Source: Anaerolineae bacterium (lineage in GTDB: Bacteria > Chloroflexota > Anaerolineae > Aggregatilineales > UBA2796). Taken from it: DNA of 64,000 bases. Positions 1-9,969 of the stretch are shown here, piece after piece. Position numbers and translations under genes: made by a program. The DNA lies in the NCBI GenBank assembly GCA_019637555.1, contig JAHBVK010000023.1, forward strand, positions 26,258 to 90,257. Direction: 5' to 3'. Position 1 is the stretch's first letter. Each line of letters begins with the position of its first letter. The notes beneath the pieces were generated by a model. It saw only the letters and a program-made list of their open reading frames with translations, was not told where the DNA came from and made no database searches.

Positions 1-510
1 AACAACGCCGCTGATCTATTCCGTTACCACTTCTTCGATCCCAACGCAGAAAAGCGACTCGATGTGCAACTGGCGGTCAATATTCGCGCTCCTTACATAT
101 TAGCAATGCGTGCGGCTGAGATTATGCGTGCTAGCAAACGCGGCACGATCATCAACATCAGTTCGGTGGGCGGATTCCGCGCGCATTGGGAAGGACTGCC
201 TTACGACATGACCAAAGGTGCTATCGACGCCATGACACGGGCGATGGCACTTGATCTGGCGCAAGAGGGTATCCGCATCAATGCAATCGCGCCGGGTGCA
301 ATCGACGTGGAAAGAGTCCCACCTGCCAATCCTGAACAGATGCGTGAGATTGCCAAGCGGCTGCCTATCCCCCGATTCGGCACGACGTTAGAGATCGGCG
401 CAGCAGTCGCGTTCTTGGCATCAGAGGATGCCAGCTACATTACGGGGCAAGTAATCTACGTTGATGGCGGCTTGACCACACAGTTGAGTCCGCCCGGAAC
501 TCCAGTCTAA
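1..510 (+). CDS. SDR family oxidoreductase, 5' partial
   Basis: NAD(P)-dependent short-chain dehydrogenase/reductase, probably acting on a sugar or sugar acid. The reading frame is open to the first base of the window, so the N-terminal Rossmann glycine motif lies outside. The visible part opens with NNAA, the structural SDR motif after beta-strand 4. It continues with the catalytic Ser of INISSVGG, the catalytic YDMTK (YxxxK) and the typical SDR end with an ITGQVIYVDGG motif. The stop is TAA. A 100-base gap separates it from a ManD-type dehydratase and a lactonase on the same strand, which suggests a sugar-acid (uronate/aldonate) breakdown operon. The exact substrate cannot be read from the sequence. 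Family assignment is firm; pathway assignment is inference. Confidence 0.93.
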   Translation, partial: NNAADLFRYHFFDPNAEKRLDVQLAVNIRAPYILAMRAAEIMRASKRGTIINISSVGGFRAHWEGLPYDMTKGAIDAMTRAMALDLAQEGIRINAIAPGAIDVERVPPANPEQMREIAKRLPIPRFGTTLEIGAAVAFLASEDASYITGQVIYVDGGLTTQLSPPGTPV

Positions 511-610
511 GAGAACGCAAGTAAAGAGTGATGAGTTAATGAGGAACGAGTAGAAATTCAGGCTACTCGATGCGTCGCTTTTTGGTGTTAGATTTTCAGG
601 GAACTACTAC

Positions 611-1813
611 ATGCCAGCTATTACGATTAAAGATGTCCGCGTGATCCTGACGCAGCCAACGGGGCAACGGCTGGTCGTGGTCAAGATCATTACCTCCGAA
701 CCGGGCTTGTATGGGCTAGGCTGCTCCACTTTCACGCAGAGATTTCATGCTGTACATGCAGCGATTGAGCATCACCTCAAGCCGTTCTTGATCGGGCGCG
801 ATGTGCAGCGCATCGAGGACATCTGGCAGCAGGCGATGGTTAATGGCTACTGGCGTAACGGTCCGGTACTCAATAACGCCATTTCGGGAATCGACATGGC
901 GCTGTGGGATATCAAGGGCAAGCTGGCGAACATGCCTGTTTATCAACTGCTCGGTGGCAAATGTCGCGAAGCTGCCAGCGTCTACGTTCACGCCGATGGG
1001 CGCGATGCGGCAGAAGTGGTGGAGAACGCGCAGCGTTTCATTGAGCAGGGCTATCGCTTCATCCGCGTGCAGATGGGTGGCTACGGTGGCAAACATGCCC
1101 GCGATCTGCGTCCTGAGGGTGCGTTAGAGGGCGCTTACTACGATCCACGCGCCTACGTGCGTAACATGCTTAACATGATCGAAGCGGTGCGGGTGGCGCT
1201 CGGTGACGAGATCGAACTGCTGCACGACATCCATGAACGTTTGCAGCCGATTGATGCCATTGGTTTTGCGAAGGCGCTGGAGCAGTTCAAGCTGTTCTTT
1301 CTTGAAGATGCACTTGCGCCGGAGGACATTGATTGGTTTGAACGGCTGCGCGCGCAATGCACCACACCACTGGCAATGGGCGAACTATTCGTCAATTCGC
1401 TGGAATGGCGCACACTGATCGAACGGCGACTGATCGACTTCATCCGTATGCACATTAGCGCTATTGGTGGGGTAACGCCAGCCCGCAACGCCGCGATCAT
1501 GGCGCAGATATACGGTATCCGCACCGCTTGGCACGGTCCGGCTGATGTCTCACCAGTGGGTCACGCCGCCAATCTGCATCTGGACTTGTGGTCGCCTAAC
1601 TTCGGCATTCAAGAGTGGTGTCGATTCCCCGAACTCGTTTATGAGATGTTCCCCGGTTGTCCTGAAGTCCGCAGCGGCTACATGTATCCCAACGACAAGC
1701 CGGGTTTCGGCGTTGATATCGATGAGGCACTCGCCGCTAAATATCCGTGTACAGACGAAGTCGAGCAGTGGACGCAAACCCGTCTACCCGATGGCACGCC
1801 AGCGCGTCCCTAA
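611..1813 (+). CDS. manD: Enolase-superfamily dehydratase, ManD/RspA type (likely D-mannonate dehydratase)
   Basis: Cytoplasmic Mg-dependent enolase-superfamily enzyme of 400 residues, the usual ManD length. ManD removes water from D-mannonate to give 2-keto-3-deoxygluconate in hexuronate catabolism. Residues matching the family's active site are visible: D206-I-H208 (metal ligand and base), E232 in FFLEDAL and E258 in AMGELF as further metal ligands, and the RMHISAIGGVTPARN and AWHGPADVSPVGHAAN barrel motifs. The long Gly/Tyr-rich loop after RVQMGGYGGKHARD fits ManD rather than other mandelate-racemase relatives. Start is ATG with a modest AGGGAA upstream. It lies between an SDR and a lactonase, which agrees with a sugar-acid role. 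Some RspA-like members have very low activity on mannonate or prefer gluconate, so the substrate is less sure than the fold. Confidence 0.88.
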   Translation: MPAITIKDVRVILTQPTGQRLVVVKIITSEPGLYGLGCSTFTQRFHAVHAAIEHHLKPFLIGRDVQRIEDIWQQAMVNGYWRNGPVLNNAISGIDMALWDIKGKLANMPVYQLLGGKCREAASVYVHADGRDAAEVVENAQRFIEQGYRFIRVQMGGYGGKHARDLRPEGALEGAYYDPRAYVRNMLNMIEAVRVALGDEIELLHDIHERLQPIDAIGFAKALEQFKLFFLEDALAPEDIDWFERLRAQCTTPLAMGELFVNSLEWRTLIERRLIDFIRMHISAIGGVTPARNAAIMAQIYGIRTAWHGPADVSPVGHAANLHLDLWSPNFGIQEWCRFPELVYEMFPGCPEVRSGYMYPNDKPGFGVDIDEALAAKYPCTDEVEQWTQTRLPDGTPARP

Positions 1814-1828
1814 TCTCTAAGGAACAAA

Positions 1829-2902
1829 TTGATGACCAATCAAGTGATTTACATCGGCACTTACACACAGCAAACTGGTAATCCACCCCACCGACCCGAG
1901 AGTATCTATTGTTTCAACCTTGACGAAGCTACGGGAGAACTGACGCTCCGCGAGACCATCAAGGACGTGATCAACCCGTCGTTCCTGACTTTCTCCGCAG
2001 ATCGGCTGCGCCTGTTCACAGTCAATGAGACTTCAGAGTTTGCGGGTGTTTCTGGTGGTGGCGTAAGCAGTCTGCGGCGCGTCGATGACGCATCCCCGTT
2101 CTCGCCGATCAATTCGCAGCCGACGCACGGTGGCGCTCCCTGTTACGTGCGCTTGAGTGAACGCGAGAAATGGCTGCTTGTCGCCAATTATCTCGGTGGC
2201 GTGACAGCCTTACCGATAGATGATGACGGCGGACTCGGCGCGGCGAAAACGATCTATCTTGATGAGAGCGGCAAATACACCTCGCATCCGCATTGCGCAG
2301 TTTTTGATCTGAGTGGGCGTTATCTATTCGTTGCTGACTTGGGACGCGATCAAGTGCTGATCTTCGCTTGGAACAACGAGACGGGTGCGTTGATAGAGCA
2401 CAGTCACGTTGATACAGTGAAAGGCGCTGGTCCGCGCCACATCGAGTTTCACCGCAACGGACGTTTTGTCTATGTGACCAACGAACTTGATTCCACGCTG
2501 GGTGCTTATAGTTTCGATGCATCTCAAGGTACGTTAACGCACATTCAGACGGTATCCACGCTGCCAGCAGATTGGGCAGGAGAGAAGTCCGGCGCGCATC
2601 TGCGGATTTCGGCGTCAGGTCACTTCCTGTACAGTTCCAATCGCGGACATGATAGCATTGCTGTGTTCGCCATCGATCAGGAGTCGGGCGAGCCAATGCT
2701 GATTGAAACAGTGCCATCAGGCGGCAAGAAACCGCGCAATTTCAATTTCGATCTCAGCCAGAAGTATCTGCTGGTGGCGAATCAGGATAGTGGTAATGTG
2801 GTCACGTTCCGTATCAATAACGAGACGGGAAAACTGACTGCGACGGGGCATGTCGTAGAGGTGCCACAAGCGGTCTTTGTCCAAGCGGTTGAGGAATTTT
2901 AG
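1829..2902 (+). CDS. Lactonase family beta-propeller protein (6-phosphogluconolactonase-like)
   Basis: A 357-residue protein of the seven-bladed lactonase family (PF10282; E. coli Pgl type). It opens with IYIGTYT, typical of the family, and shows regular blades such as CYVRLSEREKWLLVANYLGG, HPHCAVFDLSGRYLFVADLG and PRNFNFDLSQKYLLVANQDS. Members hydrolyse sugar lactones to the free acids. No signal peptide is seen, so it is likely cytoplasmic. It follows the ManD gene by 15 bases with AAGGAAC as ribosome binding site, so it is very probably co-transcribed. A lactonase beside an SDR and a sugar-acid dehydratase suggests a chain sugar, lactone, acid, keto-deoxy acid. The specific lactone is unknown. 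Confidence 0.88.
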   Translation: MMTNQVIYIGTYTQQTGNPPHRPESIYCFNLDEATGELTLRETIKDVINPSFLTFSADRLRLFTVNETSEFAGVSGGGVSSLRRVDDASPFSPINSQPTHGGAPCYVRLSEREKWLLVANYLGGVTALPIDDDGGLGAAKTIYLDESGKYTSHPHCAVFDLSGRYLFVADLGRDQVLIFAWNNETGALIEHSHVDTVKGAGPRHIEFHRNGRFVYVTNELDSTLGAYSFDASQGTLTHIQTVSTLPADWAGEKSGAHLRISASGHFLYSSNRGHDSIAVFAIDQESGEPMLIETVPSGGKKPRNFNFDLSQKYLLVANQDSGNVVTFRINNETGKLTATGHVVEVPQAVFVQAVEEF

Positions 2903-2953
2903 ATAGTAGAGTTGTGTGGGACGGTTGCAATCCTGCCCACATTCAAATCTTTC

Positions 2954-4549
2954 CTACTGCAACCCAACCCACCACAGGGGGCGAATCTGACCGCCGAGCG
3001 CCCCCGTAATATTACGTGTGCCGCCACCTGAGGGCGAGGACATGTAGACGTTAAAAACACCATCTTCACCCGGCATGATGCCAGAAAAAGCGATGTAGCG
3101 TCCGTCTGGTGACCACACCGGATCGCACGCACCGGGGCGTGGCTGCGCGCGGTAGATCGACTCGAAAGCAGCATTCAGCACGATCAAGCCGTAAGGACAC
3201 TGCCCGCCGCGTCCTGCCAGCACCAAGCGCAAACCGTCGGGCGACCATGCGCCGGAAAAGCCGAAGCGTGGGAAAGTGAAGTCAGTTAACCGCGCCAATT
3301 CGAGTCCGGCAGCATCGCGCACCACGACGGCGGTTTCTGTTCCCGCTTCCTGATAGACCACTTTGCTGCCATCAGGCGACCATGAAGGATCGAATGCGGA
3401 AATACCGTTATCGGTGGGGCTAATCGGCGTCGTAATGCCGCTGTTGACATCGATCCACTTAAGGGCGCTGTTCGCCAGCAGTTCGCCACGTTCGCCAGCG
3501 ATGAAGCTAATGCGTGAGTTGGTGATCCACGTCGGCGCGGCTGTCAGCCATTCATCCGAAAGCAGCCGCGTTTCACCCGTCGCCACACTATATAAATACA
3601 GATTGCCACCATCGGGCGGGGCGGCATCAGGCGCGTAGCAGGTATCTGGCTCGTTGGGAACCCATGTCTTGCAGAAGGCGCGATCCGAGACGAATGCCAT
3701 AAACTGACCATCTGGCGACCACGAGGGCCAGAAGTCGTAGGCGGGATTCTGCGTCAGGTTACGGAAGTTATTGGCGTCAGGACCAACCGAGTAGATGTCT
3801 AGATCAGTACCCGTATTCAGCGCCAGCGTGATCTGGCGGCTATCCGGTGACCAGACGGGCGGACTAAAGATTCCGCGCGGGCTAAGATTTTCAACGGTAA
3901 ACAAGCGAATCTCGTAGCCAACTTCTAAACTAAGCAGATATAACCCTGATTTACTGCCGCTTTCTAGGTAATAGGCGATGTATGCGCCATTTGGTGACCA
4001 GTAAACGTTGGCATCCGTAGAAGCGGGCAAATCCAATACCTTAATCCGGTTATTGGGAAAGTTCGGTGACACCACATACACCGATGCCAGATTGCTGCTA
4101 GGTGGCGGCGTTCCGGGGGTGACACTGCCTGCGATGGCGGTCGCCGAGGCGCGATCATTCACATTAACGAAGGATAACCACAAATTACCGATATTGCCCT
4201 GCACCTCATCGGCAATCGTCACCGTCTGATAGTTGTCCATCGCTACAGCAACAGCAGGAGTCGGCGGGAAGGTTGGGGTAGCAGTCGGCGTAACAGTTGG
4301 TGGCAGCGTCTCCGTAGGTGTGAGCGACGGCTCTGGTGTGGGGGTATCTGTTGGCAGCAAGGTATCCGTAGGCAGCAACGCTATTGCCGTTGCTGTGCCT
4401 TCCGCCACTTCAGTCGGATTAGGCGTTGGCGATTCCGTGTTCGTGGGTGTCAGGGTGGGCAGCGTTGCCGTACCGAGATTGCACGCCAGCGATGTGATCA
4501 GCAGTAGACATAACGGCAGCAGTAGCACGCGGGAGCAATATTTGATCAA
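2954..4549 (-). CDS. PD40/TolB-like beta-propeller lipoprotein
   Basis: Exported protein of 531 residues. The first 23 residues form a lipoprotein signal peptide ending in a SLAC lipobox (predicted lipidated C23). A Thr/Pro-rich linker (about residues 28-95, PTDTLLPTDTPTPEPS style) then holds the folded part off the membrane. The rest carries repeated WD40-like PD40 blades with the signature WSPDGxxIAF, for example SWSPDGQFMAFVSDR, SWSPDGSKVVYQE and VWSPDGRYIAFSG. Such proteins probably bind ligands or partners; no enzymatic residue set is evident. It starts with TTG inside the stop region of the upstream AlbA/GHKL gene (TTGA overlap), so it is translationally coupled to it. The gene ends near a convergent lactonase gene. 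Confidence 0.85.
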   Translation of the reverse strand: MIKYCSRVLLLPLCLLLITSLACNLGTATLPTLTPTNTESPTPNPTEVAEGTATAIALLPTDTLLPTDTPTPEPSLTPTETLPPTVTPTATPTFPPTPAVAVAMDNYQTVTIADEVQGNIGNLWLSFVNVNDRASATAIAGSVTPGTPPPSSNLASVYVVSPNFPNNRIKVLDLPASTDANVYWSPNGAYIAYYLESGSKSGLYLLSLEVGYEIRLFTVENLSPRGIFSPPVWSPDSRQITLALNTGTDLDIYSVGPDANNFRNLTQNPAYDFWPSWSPDGQFMAFVSDRAFCKTWVPNEPDTCYAPDAAPPDGGNLYLYSVATGETRLLSDEWLTAAPTWITNSRISFIAGERGELLANSALKWIDVNSGITTPISPTDNGISAFDPSWSPDGSKVVYQEAGTETAVVVRDAAGLELARLTDFTFPRFGFSGAWSPDGLRLVLAGRGGQCPYGLIVLNAAFESIYRAQPRPGACDPVWSPDGRYIAFSGIMPGEDGVFNVYMSSPSGGGTRNITGALGGQIRPLWWVGLQ

Positions 4550-5901
4550 ATGCTTGTTTCTTTGTCCTTCGCCTTCAACAGAATATAGTAGGAGCCGCGC
4601 TTTTCGCCACGCTTAAGCAGCATTCCCTTGCCCACCAGATCAGCCAGATCGCGGCGGATCGTTTCGGAGTGTACATTGGGGAACATTGCTTGCAATTCGC
4701 CGTTGGTGATGCGCGAAACGCCGTCACGCCGCAAATGTGCTAGCGCCGCCTCCTGCCGAACGTTCAGTGTAACTTCCTCACCCTCGTTCGTCAGGAACGG
4801 ACTGTTGACGCTTGCCCCACGATTGAACAGCCGGACGCGGAATCCGCCAGCGGTTTCAGTGAACTCCGGCGGCGGCAACTGCTGATTACGCATCAAGTTG
4901 ATGATGCGGTTGACGCCGTAGCCGAGCCGTTCGATGAAGCCCATATCGGAGAGCACCTGCACGATTGCCGGATTGCGTGAAAAGCGCTCATCGGCAATGT
5001 TATCCACCGTCACCGGACCGGGCAGCCTGCCGGGGCTGCTAACCTCTAAACGATCCGCGAAGATGAACAAGCGAATGTCATCGCCGCGAATGCTGTAATC
5101 GCGGTGCGAGACAGCATTGACGATCATCTCGCGGGCAGCTTCCAACGGATACTCGTATTCTTCATCACGTGCCATATTGCCCGTCAAGCGCACATTACGC
5201 CGCAGATTATCAAGGATGAACGCTTCCGCCTGCCGGATCTGCTCTGGCAGCGCACCTACGATGTCTTGGCGAGTGAACACATCACCCATCGAAGCGCCGC
5301 CGAAACGTACTGCCGTAATCTGGGCACCGCGCATATACTGCTGCGGGTCTTTGCCGAACAGCACCATACCAGCGTAAGTGGGTATATCTTTGCCGTCACG
5401 CCGGATCAGGCAGCCGCGCCGGATCAGCACATCGCGCGTGGCTTCGCGGCGGGTCTTGACGCGGGCGGCGTAACGCTCGATCGCTATCCAATCTAGGGCA
5501 TCTGCGGTGGTGTTGGGGACAGCCTCTTCCTCATAACTGACATCCCCGCGCTGCATCAGTAGTTCACGCAGTTCACGTCCCGAAAGCGCACGGTTTTGCG
5601 TCCCATCACGGCGCAGATAGCGACCATCTAAGCCGAATACGCGCCCTAGATCAGAAGGTACAGTGACCGCCAGACTGCGCTGTCCGGGCAGCTCACGCGG
5701 TCCGGGCAAATGCAGTGCTGGTTCGATCATCAAGGCAGCCTGACGGACGCGATCAATGGCATCATCGACAGGCAGCGCACCGAGTTCTAGCAGCACCGTA
5801 CCACCGCGCCCATTAGCCAACGCTGCTAATGTCTCCGCCAATTCGTTTAGTGCCGATGGCGTGGTAAGTTGCAGATGTGGGACATTGGCGTACTCGTCCA
5901 T
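4546..5901 (-). CDS. AlbA/Schlafen-type plus GHKL ATP-binding regulator
   Basis: A 451-residue protein of the family annotated as 'ATP-binding protein' or 'divergent AAA-4/AlbA_2'. Residues about 10-130 match the AlbA_2 domain (LAETLAALANGRGGTVLLELG). The middle carries a GHKL-like ATPase region (REMIVNAVSHRDYSIRGDDI and SSPGRLPGPVTVDNI, then RNPAIVQVLSDMGFIERLGYGVNRI). The C-terminus looks like a winged helix (ITNGELQAMFPNVHSETIRRDLADLV). This points to a DNA-binding regulator. Its start overlaps the lon stop by one base (TAATG) and its stop overlaps the next gene, so lon, this gene and the PD40 lipoprotein form a coupled unit. Target genes are unknown. Confidence 0.85.
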   Translation of the reverse strand: MDEYANVPHLQLTTPSALNELAETLAALANGRGGTVLLELGALPVDDAIDRVRQAALMIEPALHLPGPRELPGQRSLAVTVPSDLGRVFGLDGRYLRRDGTQNRALSGRELRELLMQRGDVSYEEEAVPNTTADALDWIAIERYAARVKTRREATRDVLIRRGCLIRRDGKDIPTYAGMVLFGKDPQQYMRGAQITAVRFGGASMGDVFTRQDIVGALPEQIRQAEAFILDNLRRNVRLTGNMARDEEYEYPLEAAREMIVNAVSHRDYSIRGDDIRLFIFADRLEVSSPGRLPGPVTVDNIADERFSRNPAIVQVLSDMGFIERLGYGVNRIINLMRNQQLPPPEFTETAGGFRVRLFNRGASVNSPFLTNEGEEVTLNVRQEAALAHLRRDGVSRITNGELQAMFPNVHSETIRRDLADLVGKGMLLKRGEKRGSYYILLKAKDKETSI

Positions 5902-8474
5902 TAGCTATTCTCCGGCAGTGACGGTAACCCTTCCAGCGTTGCTATCGCCGCTTGCACACGGACAGCAGGAGTCTTGACTGGTCGTTTTGTGCTTGGAGTG
6001 GTGCCGGGTCGTCTTGCAGTGCTGGTGCTCGGCTTAGTCTTGTTCGGACTGCGCTTGCTGCGTGAAGGCGATTTTGGCTTGGGTTTGGTAACTGCCGGAG
6101 CCAGCATAACCTCTAGCACTTCGGACATTTCCGAGACGTAGCGGATTTCCATCTCATCCAGAATCTTGCGCGGGATTTCCACTACATCCTTGCGGTTGCG
6201 ATCCGGCAGGAGAATCTTACGCAAGCCAGCGCGATGCGCCGCCATCATCTTCTCCTTGATGCCGCCAACGGGCAGCACCTTGCCCCGCAGGGTGATCTCA
6301 CCCGTCAGCGCGATTTTACCGTGTACGGGACGTCCGGTCATAGCGGAAAGCATCGCCGTCGCCAGCGTGATTCCTGCTGATGGTCCTTCTTTGGGGATCG
6401 CACCTTCTGGCAGGTGAACGTGAATATCATTTTTGTCGAACGCGGATGGCTTGATGTCAAACATCTTTGCCTGACTACGCACATAGCTGTAAGCTGCCTG
6501 CGCCGACTCTTGCATCACGTCGCCAAGCTGACCAGTAAACGTGATGTTGCCCTTACCCGGCAGCAGCATCACTTCCACCACCATTACATCGCCACCGCCA
6601 TCGGTGTAGGCAACACCTGTCGCCAAGCCGACCTGATCCTTATCTTCGAGCCGTTCCTGCAAGAACTGCGCTGGACCTAAAAACTCGGAGAGAACTTCTG
6701 GCGTCACCTTGCGGCTGTACTTCTCTTTGGAAGCGACTTTACGTGCCAATTTGCGGCACACATTAGCGATTTCGCGCTCGAAATTACGCACACCCGCTTC
6801 GTAGGTGTACTCGCGGATGATCGTGCGTAATGCCTGCTCCTCGAACACGATCCGCTTGTTGCTCAAGCCGTGTTCCTCCAATTGGCGCGGGATCAAGAAC
6901 TTCTCCGCGATGGAGAGCTTTTCTTCTTCAATGTAGCCATTGAATTCGATCACTTCTAAGCGATCCAGCAGCGCTGGCGGGATCGGATCGAGCGTGTTGG
7001 CGGTGGTGATGAACATCACTTTGGACAGGTCGTAGGGTACTTCCAGATAGTGATCTGAGTAGGCGTTGTTCTGCTCAGGATCGAGGATTTCCAGCAGCGC
7101 CGATGCCGGATCGCCGCGAAAATCGTGCCCTAATTTGTCAATCTCATCCAGCATGAACACCGGATTCACCGTACCCGCGCGGCGCAGCGTCTGAATGATC
7201 CGCCCCGGCAGCGCGCCGATATAAGTGCGCCGATGTCCGCGAATTTCCGCTTCGTCACGCACGCCACCCAAACTGACGCGCACGAATTCACGCCCTAATG
7301 CCTTAGCAATGCTGCGTCCGAGCGAGGTCTTGCCCGTTCCCGGCGGACCAACGAAGCACAAGATCGGGCTGCGCATCTTATCCGCCGCCAGTTTGCGCAC
7401 GGCGATGTGTTCCAGAATGCGATCCTTCGCTTTGGGCAAGCCGAAATGTTCAGCGTCCAGCACCTTCGCCGCATTGTCGATGTCCAGATTATCCTCGGAC
7501 ATTTTCGACCACGGCAGTTCCAGCAGCCAATCGAGATAGGTGCGGATGATGCCCACTTCAGGAGCCATCGACGGCATCATCATCAACCGCGAGAGTTCCT
7601 TTACCGCCTTATCTTGCACTTCGCGCGGCATATTCGCCTGATCGATACGCTCCCGCAGGTCATTGATCTCCTGCTGGAAGATGTCGATCTCGCCCAGTTC
7701 ATTCTGGATTGCTCGCATTTGTTCACGCAGATACATCTCCCGCTGACCGCGGTTGACTTCTTGCTGCACTTGCGCGTTGATCTGCTCCTCGATCTCCAGC
7801 ACTTCCAATTCGCGCCCCAGCAGCACGCTAATGCGGTGCAAGCGCTCAATCGGATCGAGCATTTCCAGCAAGTTTTGACGCTCATCGATCTTCAAGTCGA
7901 GCGTGGAGGCGATCAAATCCGCCAACCAGCCCGGCTCGTCAATGTTCATCGCGTAAATGTATGACTCTTCCGACAGGTTAGGATTGAGCTGTACACATTT
8001 ATCGAATAAGGTCAACACTGCGCGGCGCAGCGCATCAGCTTCGCGGCTGCGTTCCGTTGGCTCTGTCAGCGGACGCGCCTTGATGCGGATATATGGCACC
8101 GTCTGGATCACCTTGACAATTTCGACGCGGCGGCGCCCCTGCACCAGTACGCTAGTACTGCCGTCAGGCATCCGCATCGGACGACCCATCGCCATTTCCG
8201 TGCCGATGCTGAACAAATCTTTGATCGTCGGCTCCGTTTGGGCAGCATTGCGCTGCGCCACGCCGATCACCGTCTCGTTATGCGCTTGTGCCGCCAGCAA
8301 AGCAGCTACCGAGCGTTCGCGTCCGATGAACAACGGGGTCACCATGTTGGGATACAGTACCAACTCAGGGAAAGGAATCAGTGCGCACTCGATCAAGCCG
8401 TCCTTATCGGGATCGGCGTTGTGCACGCTGTAAAAGTCATTCATACCGGGAACTTGCATTTGCTCACCACTCAA
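5901..8474 (-). CDS. lon: ATP-dependent protease Lon with basic C-terminal tail
   Basis: Lon protease degrades damaged and regulatory proteins in the cytoplasm. The 857-residue protein has an N-terminal LAN domain (residues 28-240), a coiled helical region, an AAA+ module with Walker [12 protein letters not shown] (K382) and Walker [12 protein letters not shown], and a C-terminal serine protease domain. The catalytic dyad is S699 ([11 protein letters not shown]) and K742 (GGIKEKM), 43 residues apart as in E. coli Lon. After the protease domain, about 65 extra residues rich in K, P, S and T follow ([20 protein letters not shown]), which is unusual; a role in nucleic-acid binding is only a guess. 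It lies 17 bases after folC and shares one base with the next gene. Confidence 0.97.
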   Translation of the reverse strand: MSGEQMQVPGMNDFYSVHNADPDKDGLIECALIPFPELVLYPNMVTPLFIGRERSVAALLAAQAHNETVIGVAQRNAAQTEPTIKDLFSIGTEMAMGRPMRMPDGSTSVLVQGRRRVEIVKVIQTVPYIRIKARPLTEPTERSREADALRRAVLTLFDKCVQLNPNLSEESYIYAMNIDEPGWLADLIASTLDLKIDERQNLLEMLDPIERLHRISVLLGRELEVLEIEEQINAQVQQEVNRGQREMYLREQMRAIQNELGEIDIFQQEINDLRERIDQANMPREVQDKAVKELSRLMMMPSMAPEVGIIRTYLDWLLELPWSKMSEDNLDIDNAAKVLDAEHFGLPKAKDRILEHIAVRKLAADKMRSPILCFVGPPGTGKTSLGRSIAKALGREFVRVSLGGVRDEAEIRGHRRTYIGALPGRIIQTLRRAGTVNPVFMLDEIDKLGHDFRGDPASALLEILDPEQNNAYSDHYLEVPYDLSKVMFITTANTLDPIPPALLDRLEVIEFNGYIEEEKLSIAEKFLIPRQLEEHGLSNKRIVFEEQALRTIIREYTYEAGVRNFEREIANVCRKLARKVASKEKYSRKVTPEVLSEFLGPAQFLQERLEDKDQVGLATGVAYTDGGGDVMVVEVMLLPGKGNITFTGQLGDVMQESAQAAYSYVRSQAKMFDIKPSAFDKNDIHVHLPEGAIPKEGPSAGITLATAMLSAMTGRPVHGKIALTGEITLRGKVLPVGGIKEKMMAAHRAGLRKILLPDRNRKDVVEIPRKILDEMEIRYVSEMSEVLEVMLAPAVTKPKPKSPSRSKRSPNKTKPSTSTARRPGTTPSTKRPVKTPAVRVQAAIATLEGLPSLPENS

Positions 8475-8491
8475 TTCAGTTTACTTCGACA

Positions 8492-9883
8492 TCAACCAAT
8501 AGTCTGCGACTGTATTGCTTGTACTTCCGCTTCATCCAAATACGCCGCCCGTGCTGGAGCCAATCCCAATACCGCCCGCATTTCGCCTACTACTGAGAGC
8601 GATCCGGTCACGCAGATCATGTCCTGTGCTCGTGCGATTTCTTCCGCTCGTTTCAACGCTTCTTCTGCCGAAGGGAACGCTTCGATCTCGCCTGTGTACC
8701 CTTGTTCCTGTGCCATCTGTCGCAACTGATCGGTATCGAAGGCACGCGGGTTAATGGGCTGCATCAGGATCAAGTGCGCGGTGATCGGCAGCAGTTCACG
8801 CATCATCCCCTTCACATCTTTGTCGGTGAACGCCCCGAAGATCAGGATCAGCTTCCCCTGTGGCAATACCGGAAATGCTGTCGTTAGTGCTTCTTTCAGC
8901 CGCCGTGCCGATTCCGCATTGTGTGCTACATCCAAAACCAACCACGGCGCACGGCGCACGACTTCCAGTCGTCCGGGCCAATTGACCAGCTTCAGGCCTG
9001 TCTCTATTGCTCGTCCATCGATCTCGAATCCCTGTGCGCGGACGTGCCGCAATGCCGCCAACGCCACCGCTGCATTGATCGCTTGATGCTCACCAATCAG
9101 GGGCGTCCAGTAACGCTGCTCAGGCTGCTCAGGAGCATGAGCGCTAAACCACTGCCCGTTAAAATCGCCTGCTTCTGCGGCGTACAGGAAGTCGCGACCA
9201 ACCAGCGTCAACGGCGCGTTACGCTCCACAGCGATGCGCTCTAATGTGCCGCGTGCTTCATCCCACTGTGGGGCGCTGACTACTGGCACATTCTCTTTGA
9301 TAATGCCTGCTTTTTCGTAAGCGATCTCCGCCAGTGTATTGCCCAGCAGATGCTGATGATCGTAGCTCAGGCTGGTGATCACCGAGACAAGCGGAGAGCG
9401 AATGATGTTGGTCGAATCGAGCCTACCGCCCAAGCCCACTTCGATCACCGCGATGTCTACCTTTGCTTCAGCAAAATACAGGAATCCGATTGCCGTAATG
9501 ACCTCGAACCACGTCAATCCCGGCACTTGCTCCACCGCGGATCGAATACGCTCAACGATGCTCGCTAGCGTGTTTTGCTCGATCATCTCGCCATTGACGC
9601 GGAAACGTTCGCGGAAATCCTGTAAATTGGGGGAGGAATACAAGCCAGTACGCAGCCCGGCTGCTTGTAAGATACTGGCACACATCGCGCTGACCGAACC
9701 CTTGCCCTTCGTTCCCGTCACATGGATGATCGGGTAGGTTTCCTGCGGATCGCCGAGCAGCGCCATCAGCTTGCGCGGACGTTCCAGACTGATCACGTCC
9801 GGCGTATACCGTTCGGGACGTTTGACTTCGTAATTGATCAGACTGTACAGGTAATCGAGGGCATCTTCGTAGCTAAGAGTCAT
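8492..9883 (-). CDS. folC: Bifunctional folylpolyglutamate/dihydrofolate synthase
   Basis: FolC adds glutamates to folates, and often also makes dihydrofolate from dihydropteroate. The Mur-ligase-type P-loop is GTKGKGSVSA, followed by GLYSSPNLQDFRERF and the conserved GLGGRLDSTN substrate loop. The C-terminal Mur domain has LVLDVAHNAESA and LILIFGAFTDKDV. I chose the ATG at 9883 (MTLSYEDALDYLYS), which has GGTGA just upstream, instead of an in-frame start 45 bases earlier that adds non-conserved residues. That gives 463 residues, usual for the family. It is probably the first gene of the folC-lon-AlbA-lipoprotein operon. Confidence 0.94.
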   Translation of the reverse strand: MTLSYEDALDYLYSLINYEVKRPERYTPDVISLERPRKLMALLGDPQETYPIIHVTGTKGKGSVSAMCASILQAAGLRTGLYSSPNLQDFRERFRVNGEMIEQNTLASIVERIRSAVEQVPGLTWFEVITAIGFLYFAEAKVDIAVIEVGLGGRLDSTNIIRSPLVSVITSLSYDHQHLLGNTLAEIAYEKAGIIKENVPVVSAPQWDEARGTLERIAVERNAPLTLVGRDFLYAAEAGDFNGQWFSAHAPEQPEQRYWTPLIGEHQAINAAVALAALRHVRAQGFEIDGRAIETGLKLVNWPGRLEVVRRAPWLVLDVAHNAESARRLKEALTTAFPVLPQGKLILIFGAFTDKDVKGMMRELLPITAHLILMQPINPRAFDTDQLRQMAQEQGYTGEIEAFPSAEEALKRAEEIARAQDMICVTGSLSVVGEMRAVLGLAPARAAYLDEAEVQAIQSQTIG

Positions 9884-9969
9884 TTCACCGCCAAATCCGA
9901 TAGTGTGTCGGGCAATGTTACCCCCCACCTACTGTTAGTTCAAGGTAGAAATATGCAAGAATCCGCTGC

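Noticed and set aside
547..583. Hairpin CGAGTAG/CTACTCG followed by a T run between the SDR and ManD genes
   Set aside because: The T run begins 9 bases after the stem, which is poor for an intrinsic terminator, and the genes appear to be one operon.
2109..2717. Minus-strand open frame of 202 codons
   Set aside because: Antisense to the lactonase gene and of biased Arg/Ser composition without motif.
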